A stretch of 40,102 bases of DNA from Wenzhouxiangellaceae bacterium (lineage in GTDB: Bacteria > Pseudomonadota > Gammaproteobacteria > Xanthomonadales > Wenzhouxiangellaceae). The position numbers and the translations under genes are program-made. Shown in pieces: positions 12,101 through 19,239 of this stretch; positions within the stretch are counted from its first letter, which is position 1; the number at the start of each line of letters is the position of its first letter. The notes beneath the pieces were generated by a model, which saw only the letters and a program-made list of their open reading frames with translations, had not been told where the DNA came from and ran no database searches. Location: NCBI GenBank assembly GCA_007695005.1, contig REEQ01000124.1:1-40102 (forward strand), read 5' to 3'.

Positions 12101-14266
12101 GGGGCTGCCACCAGCCTTCAATTCCGTTACGGAAGTTCACAGTTCCAGATGACGGAGCAGGCCAGCTATGGATCGGTAGGATCCGGCAATACCTGGAGCC
12201 CAGACTTGTCGTTGTCGATCGATGGCCTGGCCTGCGGGACGGATTACTATTTTCAGGCGCTGGCCGAGAGTGTTCATGGCCAGGGCGTGGGTGCCATTGA
12301 ACAGTTCAGCACGCAAGCCTGTCCACCAGGCTCTCCCAGCGCAGCCATCATTGGCACCCAGGTGCAGTCATTGTCGCAGGCCCGGGTAATTGCCGATGTG
12401 TATCACAACAATGCCAGTACTTCGGTCGAAATCCAGCTGAGTCGTGATGGCGGCAGCTTTGTCAGTCATGGCAGTTATGCCGGTAGCCCGATCAGCAGCT
12501 CCGAGGTTGAACCCTATCGAGTCAGCGCGAACCTGACCGGCCTTGAGTGTGGTGGCGGCTATGCGGTACGCCTGCGCCTGGTCAATTCAGCCGGTACCAT
12601 CACCACCTCCTCCAGAAGTTTTCAGATGCCGGCATGCCCCCGCAACTTGACGGTAAGCTCCGGGGGAGCAAGCGCAGTGCCAATCATTGCCGAGCCCGAT
12701 GGTGCGAGCGGCACGACAAGCTATTCAAGAATTCTTCCTGGCGGGGAAACAGTCTCCCTGATCGCACCGCCCACCTCCGGGAACGCCGCGTTTTCAGCCT
12801 GGGTGGGTTGCGACTCGGTAGGTGGCAGCGGGGCCCGCACCTGCCAGGTCGCGATGGATGCTGATCGTGAGGTGACCGTGCAATACGCTTTGCCCAGCCC
12901 CACTGCTTCGACGGCGAACGCGACTGCAATCGGGACGCACAGGGCTACGCTTAACGCGACCGTCAATCCAAAGGGGAATGCAACGATGGCGCGCTTCGAG
13001 TACGGTTTGGTCGGTTCGCTTGATGCTGTCACTGACTGGATCGATGTCGGTGACGGTTTGTCCGGACAGGCTGTGAGCGTCGAGCTCACCGGTTTGAGCT
13101 GCAGCTCGACTTACCAGTTTCGTATCGTGGCGAGCTACCCGTCCGGAACGGTATCAGGGTCCACCTTCAGCTTTGCAACCCTGCCATGTCAACCAGATTT
13201 GCTGTTCTGGTCCGACTTTGCTGCAAGATCGGATGACGCGTCCCGAGTTGTTCCTTATGCCTTGACCAGTGCGCATTATTCGGAGACAGACGATCTGGAC
13301 CGGAAGTGCAGGCTTGAGTTTGGTGACGCTGCCGAGCTGGCAGACTGGACGGTGCTGAAGACCGAGTTTTCCGGCTTTGCATCACACGTCGCTGCTTCGA
13401 TTGGTATGGCGCCGCATTCCGGTAGTGTCTGGATCAAGCGGAACGGCAATCGCTGGCATACGTCGACGCGACATTACATGTTTGCCCGGCACGATGGCGA
13501 TGTCCCCGGGAATTGGGCGGTTCATGATCACATCGACAGCCATACCTTCACGCTTGGGTCCTGGTGGGGCACCCGCCGGGCGCTGTGCTTGACTGACAAT
13601 GAGCTGGTTTATGCCAGCGATTTTTCAACAGCTCCGAGCCTTGAGTTGTCCATCTCCGGAAACGATCGTGGTTCCATGTTCGAATGGCGCTCTGACAGCG
13701 AAGATCTACTGATGCATCTCGTCGATTCATCAAGCTCTGGGCCCTGGTGGGCTTACGCTGCGACACCGATTTTTTCAGAGATCACGGCTGCCCGGCGTTT
13801 CCGGGTGAGTTTCCTGTTCAACCCCATCCAGCCTGATTGGGGGAATTATCCTGGCCTTCACTTTGTCCGTGACGGTGGTTCGGATATCGAGAGCGCTGAG
13901 GTGGCCTGGAGCTTCACTCTGGACTGTCGGGATAACATCAACTGCCATCCATGGAACCAGAACACGCACAGTCGGTTCCGCTATCGGAATGGAGCAGGGC
14001 ATTTTGGCTTGTCGCCAAGCCTGCCGGCCCTGGACGAGTACTACCGGGTGGAAGTCGAGCATGACGCTGCGACACAACTGGCGACCCTGTCGATATTTCG
14101 GGCCTCCGGTGAGCTGTTTTATGAAAATGATGTATTTCCGTTGATGATCGGTAGTCAGGCGGGCTTCAACAGGATCTTGTTTGGCCGTGCGTCCTCGGGG
14201 CCTCCTCAGTATGGCCAAACGACAATCGTTGCGGTTGACGGAGTCCAGGTCAGGCGGTTGTTCTGA
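9140..14266 (+). CDS. Giant secreted multi-domain protein with CARDB-like and AGAxWR repeats
   Basis: A 1708-residue exported protein with signal peptide at about 1-25 (VILLGIFLAQTASA). Residues about 124-243 resemble a CARDB domain (PDLAMEVMQ... ending NNIDTHSF). Three tandem repeats of about 76-79 residues follow at about 245, 324 and 400. Each has the pattern xLxVxLxPxxAxxAGAxWRx then IPIGxxxxEFRxVxGF, a PEGA-like surface repeat. Residues 480-870 are unlike anything I recognise. Several fibronectin-type-III-like units (endings TLDCPE, TQACPP, MPACPR, TLPCQP) and one cysteine-containing InlB-type repeat (FSAWVGC) lie at 870-1350. The C-terminal 350 residues look like a beta-sandwich, lectin/LamG type. 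AGGGGAG lies five bases before ATG 9140. Probably cell-surface or extracellular; ligand unknown. It may be controlled by the adjacent hybrid regulator. Confidence 0.88.
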   Translation: MFLIRSRRWLVILLGIFLAQTASATPTYFSQFGQSRTHHIEVERLTAFNLTIVGVPQYLVTEWYLNGGLVKTDFAGSPSNRTLFIGGLENNRTIDAVSYHPTNPGYGDENHVWHVSVFVPEVPQPDLAMEVMQVWPSTVRVGDTLNFSWRVCNQGDAAAAATQVQTYISGDWLGNSEIEFIGFVSVPSISAGNCSVASNSSWTVTDLGPGTRWLAMHVNANQAIPEPNYANNIDTHSFTFAERLGSLRVTINPAAAVAAGAQWRLGSGSWQNSGSTLHNIPIGTHTISFRSVSGWSRPGNQQVVIQENQLAQRSVTYLQQTGSLQVALLPSDAVSAGARWRIRDFSGWMESDSRLDAIPIGNYVVEFRDVAGFFTPADRNVTISDGQLSSLSGVYQAASSIQVILTPQEAIDAGALWRLAGEQDWRPSGASVSGVEAGSHTIEFHPAMGFQTPADRAVSVAQGALKTVEQGYEVVSGHPLETDDNFKAEINAAKDWAEELLAFASTPDGSNHEFGCRLSNKSESAACLSAATLLASQRTWQFMRLQLHPLFDSRGEGCYTGWIGCSKTNRDAYFEAVEDIQQALLMIIPQIGHFVRTWRMPNGPHSQAFIDASRVVTYRFSANAIPGSGPVSCIWPENVYTNHSSFSDRQLNLALTASSLYEAFNSRSERLASLLALQGQLGTDAFAATVKAAMAEELASTVLVPLELKNYSAWQPGTLYNSGFAFNEDIEAQAARLEALLFEMQKLLSEALPSLEGLLISYLPISFVFDLAKILQLEAKLTAALQAFRDFADNLMGYNEDCGARETHWQTMAAGWQQINLAHFADLIGDVEFDCQDQACAFYISPESHDFLTILQGLLAVPPQVVSLTVSDVTTSQARARLQIQNPGFPLQVYFQYRAADGPYQFSPLIQIAANQAIVQWNLTELACGANHQVRAYVSHAGGETPSETVNFATLDCPELLPPAVQTQSAIGISQSSATLRARVHPNGAATSLQFRYGSSQFQMTEQASYGSVGSGNTWSPDLSLSIDGLACGTDYYFQALAESVHGQGVGAIEQFSTQACPPGSPSAAIIGTQVQSLSQARVIADVYHNNASTSVEIQLSRDGGSFVSHGSYAGSPISSSEVEPYRVSANLTGLECGGGYAVRLRLVNSAGTITTSSRSFQMPACPRNLTVSSGGASAVPIIAEPDGASGTTSYSRILPGGETVSLIAPPTSGNAAFSAWVGCDSVGGSGARTCQVAMDADREVTVQYALPSPTASTANATAIGTHRATLNATVNPKGNATMARFEYGLVGSLDAVTDWIDVGDGLSGQAVSVELTGLSCSSTYQFRIVASYPSGTVSGSTFSFATLPCQPDLLFWSDFAARSDDASRVVPYALTSAHYSETDDLDRKCRLEFGDAAELADWTVLKTEFSGFASHVAASIGMAPHSGSVWIKRNGNRWHTSTRHYMFARHDGDVPGNWAVHDHIDSHTFTLGSWWGTRRALCLTDNELVYASDFSTAPSLELSISGNDRGSMFEWRSDSEDLLMHLVDSSSSGPWWAYAATPIFSEITAARRFRVSFLFNPIQPDWGNYPGLHFVRDGGSDIESAEVAWSFTLDCRDNINCHPWNQNTHSRFRYRNGAGHFGLSPSLPALDEYYRVEVEHDAATQLATLSIFRASGELFYENDVFPLMIGSQAGFNRILFGRASSGPPQYGQTTIVAVDGVQVRRLF

Positions 14267-14658
14267 TCGAAAACCCCTGTCTCCGGCCGCGGTCTGTCGG
14301 TTCTCGCCTGGCTCGGGACGGGGTCTGGTCCGAATTTCACCGGACCTGGTCCTGTATTTGACTGTTCCTGAAGGCGACCTTCAGAGAGACTGGAGGGGTG
14401 GTTTGCAGGCGGAAGTGGGCGGCGCATTGTTCGAGTCGCCAGGTCATGGGGTGCACAGGGCTGAAAGGCGGGGAACTCCAAAGTGATGCCAAGCGAAAGG
14501 GGATGGCCGGTGGCTTGAAAGAGCCATCGGCTTTTTTTCTTCCCGGCAAGCTGTTTGATTGCCGGGTCAATGATAGTCTTCATTTGTGGCTGATTTTCTG
14601 TCTCTGGTTGGCGATTTGATGAGACAATCAGCTCATTTCTGTCGCTTGGAGATTGATT
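14267..14658. other. 392-base intergenic region with several hairpins
   Basis: No convincing gene is seen. The plus strand carries a series of hairpins: GGTCCG/CGGACC (14327-14346), CTGAAGG-CGA-CCTTCAG (14368-14384), a strong terminator at 14506-14538, and CCCGGCA/TGCCGGG (14542-14566). It may be a long 3' untranslated region of the large secreted protein gene or hold a small RNA ending at the terminator. A minus-strand open frame across it continues antisense into the next gene and is a shadow. Confidence 0.5.
14506..14538 (+). terminator. Rho-independent terminator
   Basis: A ten-base stem GCCGGTGGCT/AGCCATCGGC (one G-U pair) with a short TGAAAG loop is followed by seven T. It sits 240 bases after the stop of the large secreted protein gene and before the DUF4139 gene, so it separates their transcripts. 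Confidence 0.8.
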
Positions 14659-16227
14659 ATGAGTTCGGTAATCCGAGGATTGCTTGGCCTCTTGCTGGTA
14701 TTTGCTGCGGAAGCTGCTGCCGAGTCGGTCCGGATCGAACAGGTCACTGTTTATCCGGATCGGGCCGAGGTTGTGCGTCTGGTCGAGATGGAGGTGGCGA
14801 GCGGGGAGCACCGGCTCCGGCTTGCCGATCTCCCAGCCGCGATGGATGCCGATACGCTCAGAATCTCTGTTCGCGAAGGCGATGGGTTTGCGCTCGGTGG
14901 TGCGGAGCTCAGGCGGGTGCGCGGTGCGGAGCGGGTGCAGCCGCGGGCTCGTGAGCTGGAGGATGCGATTCGCGACCTGGAATGGCAGGGTCGGGGACTG
15001 GACAATCGGATCGAGGCCCGCAACCTGCAGCTGCGCCTGATTGAATCGGTCGCTGCCGGCAGCGACGAGAGCTCGTCGTCCGGCAACCGCCTGGCTGCCC
15101 TGGAAAGCATTGGCAATCATGCTGAGGATGTGCTTGCCGGGCGCCTCGCCCTGGCGTCGGAGCGCGAAGCCCTGAATCGGGAGTTGGAGCGCCTCAGGCG
15201 CGAATTGAGCGATCTGGGCCAGGCTCAGCGCGATAGCCGCGAGGCCCTGGTGGATTATCGTGCCGAGGCGGCTGGAACGGTGGCCCTGGAGCTGCGCTAC
15301 GTGGTCAGTCAGGCCGGCTGGGAGGCACTCTACGAGTGGCGGCTGGATACCGATGCCGGACAGCTCCACATCATTCAACAGGCGGTGCTGCGGCAGAACA
15401 GCGGTGAGGACTGGGAGGATGCAGAGCTTCGGGTGGCACTCGGTCAGCCGGCTGCCGGCGGTCGCTTGCCGGTGCTCTCGCCCTGGTATATCGACATTGC
15501 ACCGCCGCCGCGTCCGGCACCTGCGATGGAGTCAGAGGCTCTGGACCGGGCCGTCGTAGCCGAGGCACGTCAAATGGCCGCACCGCAACTGGAAGGATCC
15601 GAAATGGCTGCGGCCTGGCGCATTCCGGGTCGGGTCAGTCTGCCGGGAGACAACAGCACCCGCCGCTTTGTGCTGAGCGAATACCGGCTGGCCGCTGAAG
15701 TCGGTGCCAGAACCGTACCGCGCCGCCAGGCCCGGGCCTGGTTGTTCGCCAGCGCCGAATACGATGGTGAGGCCTGGCTGCCACCGGGCCGGGTGTCGCT
15801 GTTCCAGGACGGCAGCCTGGTCGGGCAAAGACGCAGCAGCGGCCTGGCGCCGGGTGCCACGTTGGAGGCCAGCTTTGGCGTGGCCGAGCGGGTTGAGGTC
15901 AGTCATCGCATGGTGCGTGATACGCGCGGTTCGGACGGTGTGATTCGACGCCAGAACCGGCTGGAGCGTGAGTTCGAGATCGAGATCGTCAACCGCTACT
16001 CACGTGTCCTGGAAGTGACCGTGCTTGATCAGCTGCCGATTCCTCGCGATGAGCGTATCCAGGTCGAGCTGAGCAGCGACAGCCGCGCACCCAGCGTGCG
16101 CGATTTCGATGATCAGGCCGGCGTGGTTGCCTGGCAAGACAGCTATCAGCCGGGCCAGAAACGTCAGATTCGGTTTGGCTACCGCGCCCTGTTCCCGCGT
16201 GATGTGGACAATTTGAGTGGGTGGTGA
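14659..16227 (+). CDS. DUF4140/DUF4139 (MuiA-like) exported protein
   Basis: A 522-residue protein with a signal peptide (GLLGLLLVFAAEAAA, about residues 5-20). It has a DUF4140 N-terminal domain (VRIEQVTVYPDRAEVVR... to about 95), a long charged coiled coil at about 95-185, and a DUF4139 C-terminal domain starting ALELRYVVSQAGWEALYEWRLD. This is the arrangement of the mucoidy-inhibitor A-like family; the molecular function is unknown. ATG 14659 is eight bases after GGAG, better than the TTG at 14653. It lies alone between a terminator and a palindromic repeat, so it is probably monocistronic. The protein is predicted to be periplasmic or outer-surface. Confidence 0.88.
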   Translation: MSSVIRGLLGLLLVFAAEAAAESVRIEQVTVYPDRAEVVRLVEMEVASGEHRLRLADLPAAMDADTLRISVREGDGFALGGAELRRVRGAERVQPRARELEDAIRDLEWQGRGLDNRIEARNLQLRLIESVAAGSDESSSSGNRLAALESIGNHAEDVLAGRLALASEREALNRELERLRRELSDLGQAQRDSREALVDYRAEAAGTVALELRYVVSQAGWEALYEWRLDTDAGQLHIIQQAVLRQNSGEDWEDAELRVALGQPAAGGRLPVLSPWYIDIAPPPRPAPAMESEALDRAVVAEARQMAAPQLEGSEMAAAWRIPGRVSLPGDNSTRRFVLSEYRLAAEVGARTVPRRQARAWLFASAEYDGEAWLPPGRVSLFQDGSLVGQRRSSGLAPGATLEASFGVAERVEVSHRMVRDTRGSDGVIRRQNRLEREFEIEIVNRYSRVLEVTVLDQLPIPRDERIQVELSSDSRAPSVRDFDDQAGVVAWQDSYQPGQKRQIRFGYRALFPRDVDNLSGW

Positions 16228-16244
16228 GAAAGTCCTGATTGGTG

Positions 16245-16420
16245 TTGTGTCTCGGCGTCCGGGCTTCGTCCGGTTGGGGACGCCGTCCTCGGGCGGTGAA
16301 TTCCGCTTCAGTTCGACGCGGTGGCAAGGCCTTCAGGGAAACTCCCCGCCCGAGGACGGCTTGCATCATCGGGGCTCATCGACATAGCCGGGCTATGCCT
16401 CGACACAAGATCAATCAGGA
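16245..16420. repeat. Dispersed palindromic repeat, copy B
   Basis: This copy aligns with 3481-3656 over about 175 bases. Its core has perfect 15-base inverted arms, GCCGTCCTCGGGCGG at 16282-16296 and the reverse complement at 16346-16360, with a 49-base loop containing ATTCCGCTTCAGTTCGACG. It fills most of the gap between the DUF4139 gene and the serpin gene. No transposase is near. It is likely a member of a genomic REP/MITE-like family; copy B is the better-preserved hairpin. Confidence 0.75.
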
Positions 16421-16498
16421 AGAGGATCCTTGAGGGCGCAACCTGTTTACGGGTCTGGTGTCTGATAGGCTATTGGCTCATGACTACGGAGGGTCGAT

Positions 16499-17890
16499 AT
16501 GTTTCGCTTGCTGCCTTTTTTGCTGTTTGCATTGTTGCTGGTTGGTTGTCAGCCGACCGATGAGCCGGTGACCGACCCGGACGAGGTGCGGGAAGTGGTA
16601 GAGCCCGATGAGGTTCTCATCGAGCCCAACGGTGACCCGCAACCTGAGGAAGCGATACCCGAGGAGGTGATGGACGAGATGGATGCCCAGGAAGCCGACC
16701 CGGTGGTTTTGAACCAGGGCAGTCGCGAGTTTGCCTTCGCCACCTTTCAGCGCGTCATCGCCGAGGATGACGCTGACGACAATCTGCTGATCTCACCGCA
16801 TTCGATTCTGTCTGCCCTGGCGATGGTCTACGCCGGGGCCGAGGGCGAGACCCGCACCCAGATGCGAGAGGCCCTGAAGTTCGCTTTGGACGAGCCGGCC
16901 CTGCACCAGGCTTTCCAGGCCCTGGACGAGGCCCTGGCTGAGCGCGCCCGGGTTGAGCGAGATGACGATGCCAGCGGCTTCGAGTTGAGCGTGGTCAATC
17001 GTTTGTGGGGCGCGCAGGACGAAGCCTTTCTGCCCAGCTACCTGGAGCTGGTCGAGCGCCACTACGGTGCCGGCATCGAGCGGGTCGATTTTGAATCGGA
17101 TCCGGAGGCTGCCCGCCGTCAGATCAACGCCTGGGTGGAAGAGCAAACTCGCGAGCGGATTCAGGATCTGCTGCCTTCCGCCTCGCTGAACGAGGACACC
17201 CGTCTGGTGCTGGTCAACGCGATCTACTTCCTGGCCAGTTGGCAGAATGCTTTTGAGGAGGATCAGACGCGGACCGAAGCGTTTCAGCGGCTGGATGGCT
17301 CAACGGTCGATGCACGTTTGATGCACCGTACCGGCAGTTACCCTGCATTCATGGATGACCACACCGTTGCCGTGTCGATTCCTTACCTTGGGCGCGAAGT
17401 GTCACTGCTGGCGCTGAAGCCCGCCAACGCCGATGCTGATTTCGAGGTCTGGCAGGCCGAGTTGGGGCGCGAGCGCTTCGATGCCGCCGTGGCCGGCCTG
17501 GAAGGCAAGCGTGTGGCGCTGGCGTTCCCGCGCTTTACCGGCGACAGCAGCTTCCGCCTGGCGAGTCTGCTGCGGCAGATGGGAATGAACGACGCGTTTT
17601 CCCGCGCGCAAGCCAACTTCGAGCGGATGAACGGCGTTGGCCCCGGCGTGATGGGGCGCTCCCTGTACGTCGACGAAGTTTTCCACAAGACCTTTATCGA
17701 CCTCGATGAAGCCGGTACCGAGGCGGCGGCCGCAACCGCCGTGGTCATGATGCGCCTGACGGCCATGCCGGTTGAAGAAGATCCGGTCACGATCCGTTTT
17801 GATCGCCCCTTCATCTACGCGATCTACGACCATCCGACCGAGACCATCCTGTTCCTGGGCAGGGTGCTGGAACCGGGCCAGGGTTCCTGA
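16499..17890 (+). CDS. Lipoprotein serpin (serine protease inhibitor)
   Basis: A 463-residue serpin. The N-terminus MFRLLPFLLFALLLVGC is a lipoprotein signal with the lipid Cys at residue 17, followed by an acidic linker of about 55 residues. The serpin fold then starts at FAFATFQRVI, with NLLISPHSILSALAMVYAGA, a NRLWGAQ segment, LVNAIYFLASWQNAF and FHKTFIDLDE. The hinge of the reactive loop is E-A-G-T-E-A-A-A-A-T-A (404-414), with small residues as in inhibitory serpins, and the end reads RPFIYAIYDHPTETILFLGRV. The scissile bond probably lies within VVMMRLTAMP and its target protease cannot be named. GGAGG lies six bases before ATG 16499. It is anchored to a membrane and may protect envelope proteins from the cell's own or foreign proteases. 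The SDR gene starts four bases after its stop. Confidence 0.92.
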   Translation: MFRLLPFLLFALLLVGCQPTDEPVTDPDEVREVVEPDEVLIEPNGDPQPEEAIPEEVMDEMDAQEADPVVLNQGSREFAFATFQRVIAEDDADDNLLISPHSILSALAMVYAGAEGETRTQMREALKFALDEPALHQAFQALDEALAERARVERDDDASGFELSVVNRLWGAQDEAFLPSYLELVERHYGAGIERVDFESDPEAARRQINAWVEEQTRERIQDLLPSASLNEDTRLVLVNAIYFLASWQNAFEEDQTRTEAFQRLDGSTVDARLMHRTGSYPAFMDDHTVAVSIPYLGREVSLLALKPANADADFEVWQAELGRERFDAAVAGLEGKRVALAFPRFTGDSSFRLASLLRQMGMNDAFSRAQANFERMNGVGPGVMGRSLYVDEVFHKTFIDLDEAGTEAAAATAVVMMRLTAMPVEEDPVTIRFDRPFIYAIYDHPTETILFLGRVLEPGQGS

Positions 17891-17894
17891 AAGG

Positions 17895-18662
17895 GTGGCC
17901 GGCGCCAGTATCTTCATTACCGGCGCCGGCTCGGGCATTGGCCGTGCGACCGCCCGGCTGTTCGCAGAGCGCGGCTGGTTCGTCGGTTTGTATGATCTCA
18001 ATGCAGACGCTGTTGAGGAGCTGGCCGGCGAGCTGAATGGCGCGGCCTGCCATAGTGCGCTCGATGTGACCGATGCGGCCGCCTTCGAAGCGGCCGTTGC
18101 TCATTTTGGCGAGCACACCGAAGGCCGGATGGCGGTGTTGTTCAACTGCGCCGGGGTCATGCGCATGGGCACGCTGGACCAGGTTGATCTTGCCGATCAG
18201 GTGCGCACCATTCGGGTCAATTTCGAGGCCGTGGTCATCGGCATTTATTGCGCCTTGCCCTTGCTGCGCGAGACACCTGATGCCATGGTGCTGAGCATGT
18301 CTTCAGCCTCGGCTTTTTACGGCGTACCGGAGCTTGCGGTCTACTCGGCCAGCAAGTTCGCGGTGCGTGGTCTGACCGAGGGCTTGAGCATCGAGCTCGA
18401 GCGTGAAGGTATTCGCGTGGCTGACATCATGCCGTTGTATGTCAATACGCCGCTGGTGACCGAACAACAAAATCCGCTCGCCTCCATTGACCGTCTGGGT
18501 ACTCACCACAGCCCTGAAGAGATTGCCGAGCTGGCCTGGCGGGCGGTGCAAGGCAAGCGCGTGCACTGGGTGGCTGGCTGGCGCCTGCGTATCCTGAGCC
18601 AGCTGGGTGGTTTCCTGCCGTTCCTCAAGCGCCCGATCATGAAGCGGGTGAGCAGGCGGTAG
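17895..18662 (+). CDS. Short-chain dehydrogenase/reductase (SDR)
   Basis: A 255-residue classical SDR. It has the nucleotide-binding motif TGAGSGIG (residues 9-16), Asp35 after the second strand (YDLN, which favours NAD over NADP), NCAG at 84-87, catalytic Ser137 and Tyr150-x3-Lys154 (YSASK). The C-terminus has a basic, hydrophobic tail (LGGFLPFLKRPIMKRVSRR) that could contact the membrane. The substrate is unknown. The start is GTG 17895, four bases after the serpin stop, with a weak GAAAGG upstream; a longer frame from 17772 overlaps the serpin and lacks family similarity in the extra part. Translational coupling with the serpin gene is likely, although no functional link is evident. Confidence 0.88.
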   Translation: MAGASIFITGAGSGIGRATARLFAERGWFVGLYDLNADAVEELAGELNGAACHSALDVTDAAAFEAAVAHFGEHTEGRMAVLFNCAGVMRMGTLDQVDLADQVRTIRVNFEAVVIGIYCALPLLRETPDAMVLSMSSASAFYGVPELAVYSASKFAVRGLTEGLSIELEREGIRVADIMPLYVNTPLVTEQQNPLASIDRLGTHHSPEEIAELAWRAVQGKRVHWVAGWRLRILSQLGGFLPFLKRPIMKRVSRR

Positions 18663-18688
18663 CAACGCGCACCCGGCGGGCCGCTACC

Positions 18689-18827
18689 ATTAACCCGGCA
18701 ATCAAACAGATTACCGGATTAATACCCGGCCGGAACGGCCGGGACCGCGCAGCGAAGGCTTTTGCGGACATGTGCCGCAAATGATGCCGTGCAACGGATA
18801 CCGTAGGTATTTCGTTGCCGGGTTAAT
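18689..18827. repeat. 139-base element bounded by 13-base inverted repeats
   Basis: ATTAACCCGGCAA at 18689-18701 is the exact reverse complement of 18815-18827. Inside is a second hairpin, CCCGGCCG-GAA-CGGCCGGG (18725-18743), and an imperfect one near 18790-18818. The right end supplies the TAA stop of the gtrA-like gene (18823-18825). The structure suggests a MITE or a REP-type element, or a two-way hairpin region between the convergent SDR and GtrA genes. No coding frame is seen in it. Confidence 0.6.
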
Positions 18828-19233
18828 AATATTGCACCCGGAACACCCAGTGCTTCATCAGCAGGTAGGTCAGCAAGGGCACGACCAGAACCATGCCGGG
18901 TATGGCCCATAATGGATCCAGGTCGGCCTGGTGGGCAACCAGCCAGACCAGCAAGGTGTTCAGCCCCAGGCTGGTCAGCGAGGTGACAATGAAGCGCGCG
19001 GTCAGGGCAGCGCCTGTTTTTTTCTGCTGATGTCCGGCAAAAGTCCAGCGGCTGTGGCCGATCAATGAAACCAGCACTGCGCAGACATAGCCGATGAAGT
19101 TGGCGGCCAGGGCGCTGCTCAGCGCCAGTGCGGTGAGCAGCGCATACACGCCAGCGTGAACCAGGGTGGCTGACAGGCCGACCAGGCCAAACCGGCCCAG
19201 GCGCAGCAGCTCGCGAATACGCTGATCTCGCAT
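18823..19233 (-). CDS. GtrA-like small membrane protein
   Basis: A 136-residue protein with four predicted membrane helices. The pattern fits the GtrA family: [20 protein letters not shown] at the first helix, [21 protein letters not shown] at the second, then [20 protein letters not shown], and a fourth helix ending in KHWVFR. GtrA proteins are linked to polyprenyl-phosphate sugar transfer or cell-wall glycan work, often acting with a glycosyltransferase, none of which is adjacent here. It follows hppA by 6 bases on the same strand. Its stop codon lies inside a terminal inverted repeat, so its last residues may have been altered by insertion. Confidence 0.88.
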   Translation of the reverse strand: MRDQRIRELLRLGRFGLVGLSATLVHAGVYALLTALALSSALAANFIGYVCAVLVSLIGHSRWTFAGHQQKKTGAALTARFIVTSLTSLGLNTLLVWLVAHQADLDPLWAIPGMVLVVPLLTYLLMKHWVFRVQYY

Positions 19234-19239
19234 CGAGAC

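Noticed and set aside
14206-15378. A 390-residue minus-strand frame
   Set aside because: It is antisense to the DUF4139 gene and its text is low in hydrophobic domains and unlike known proteins.
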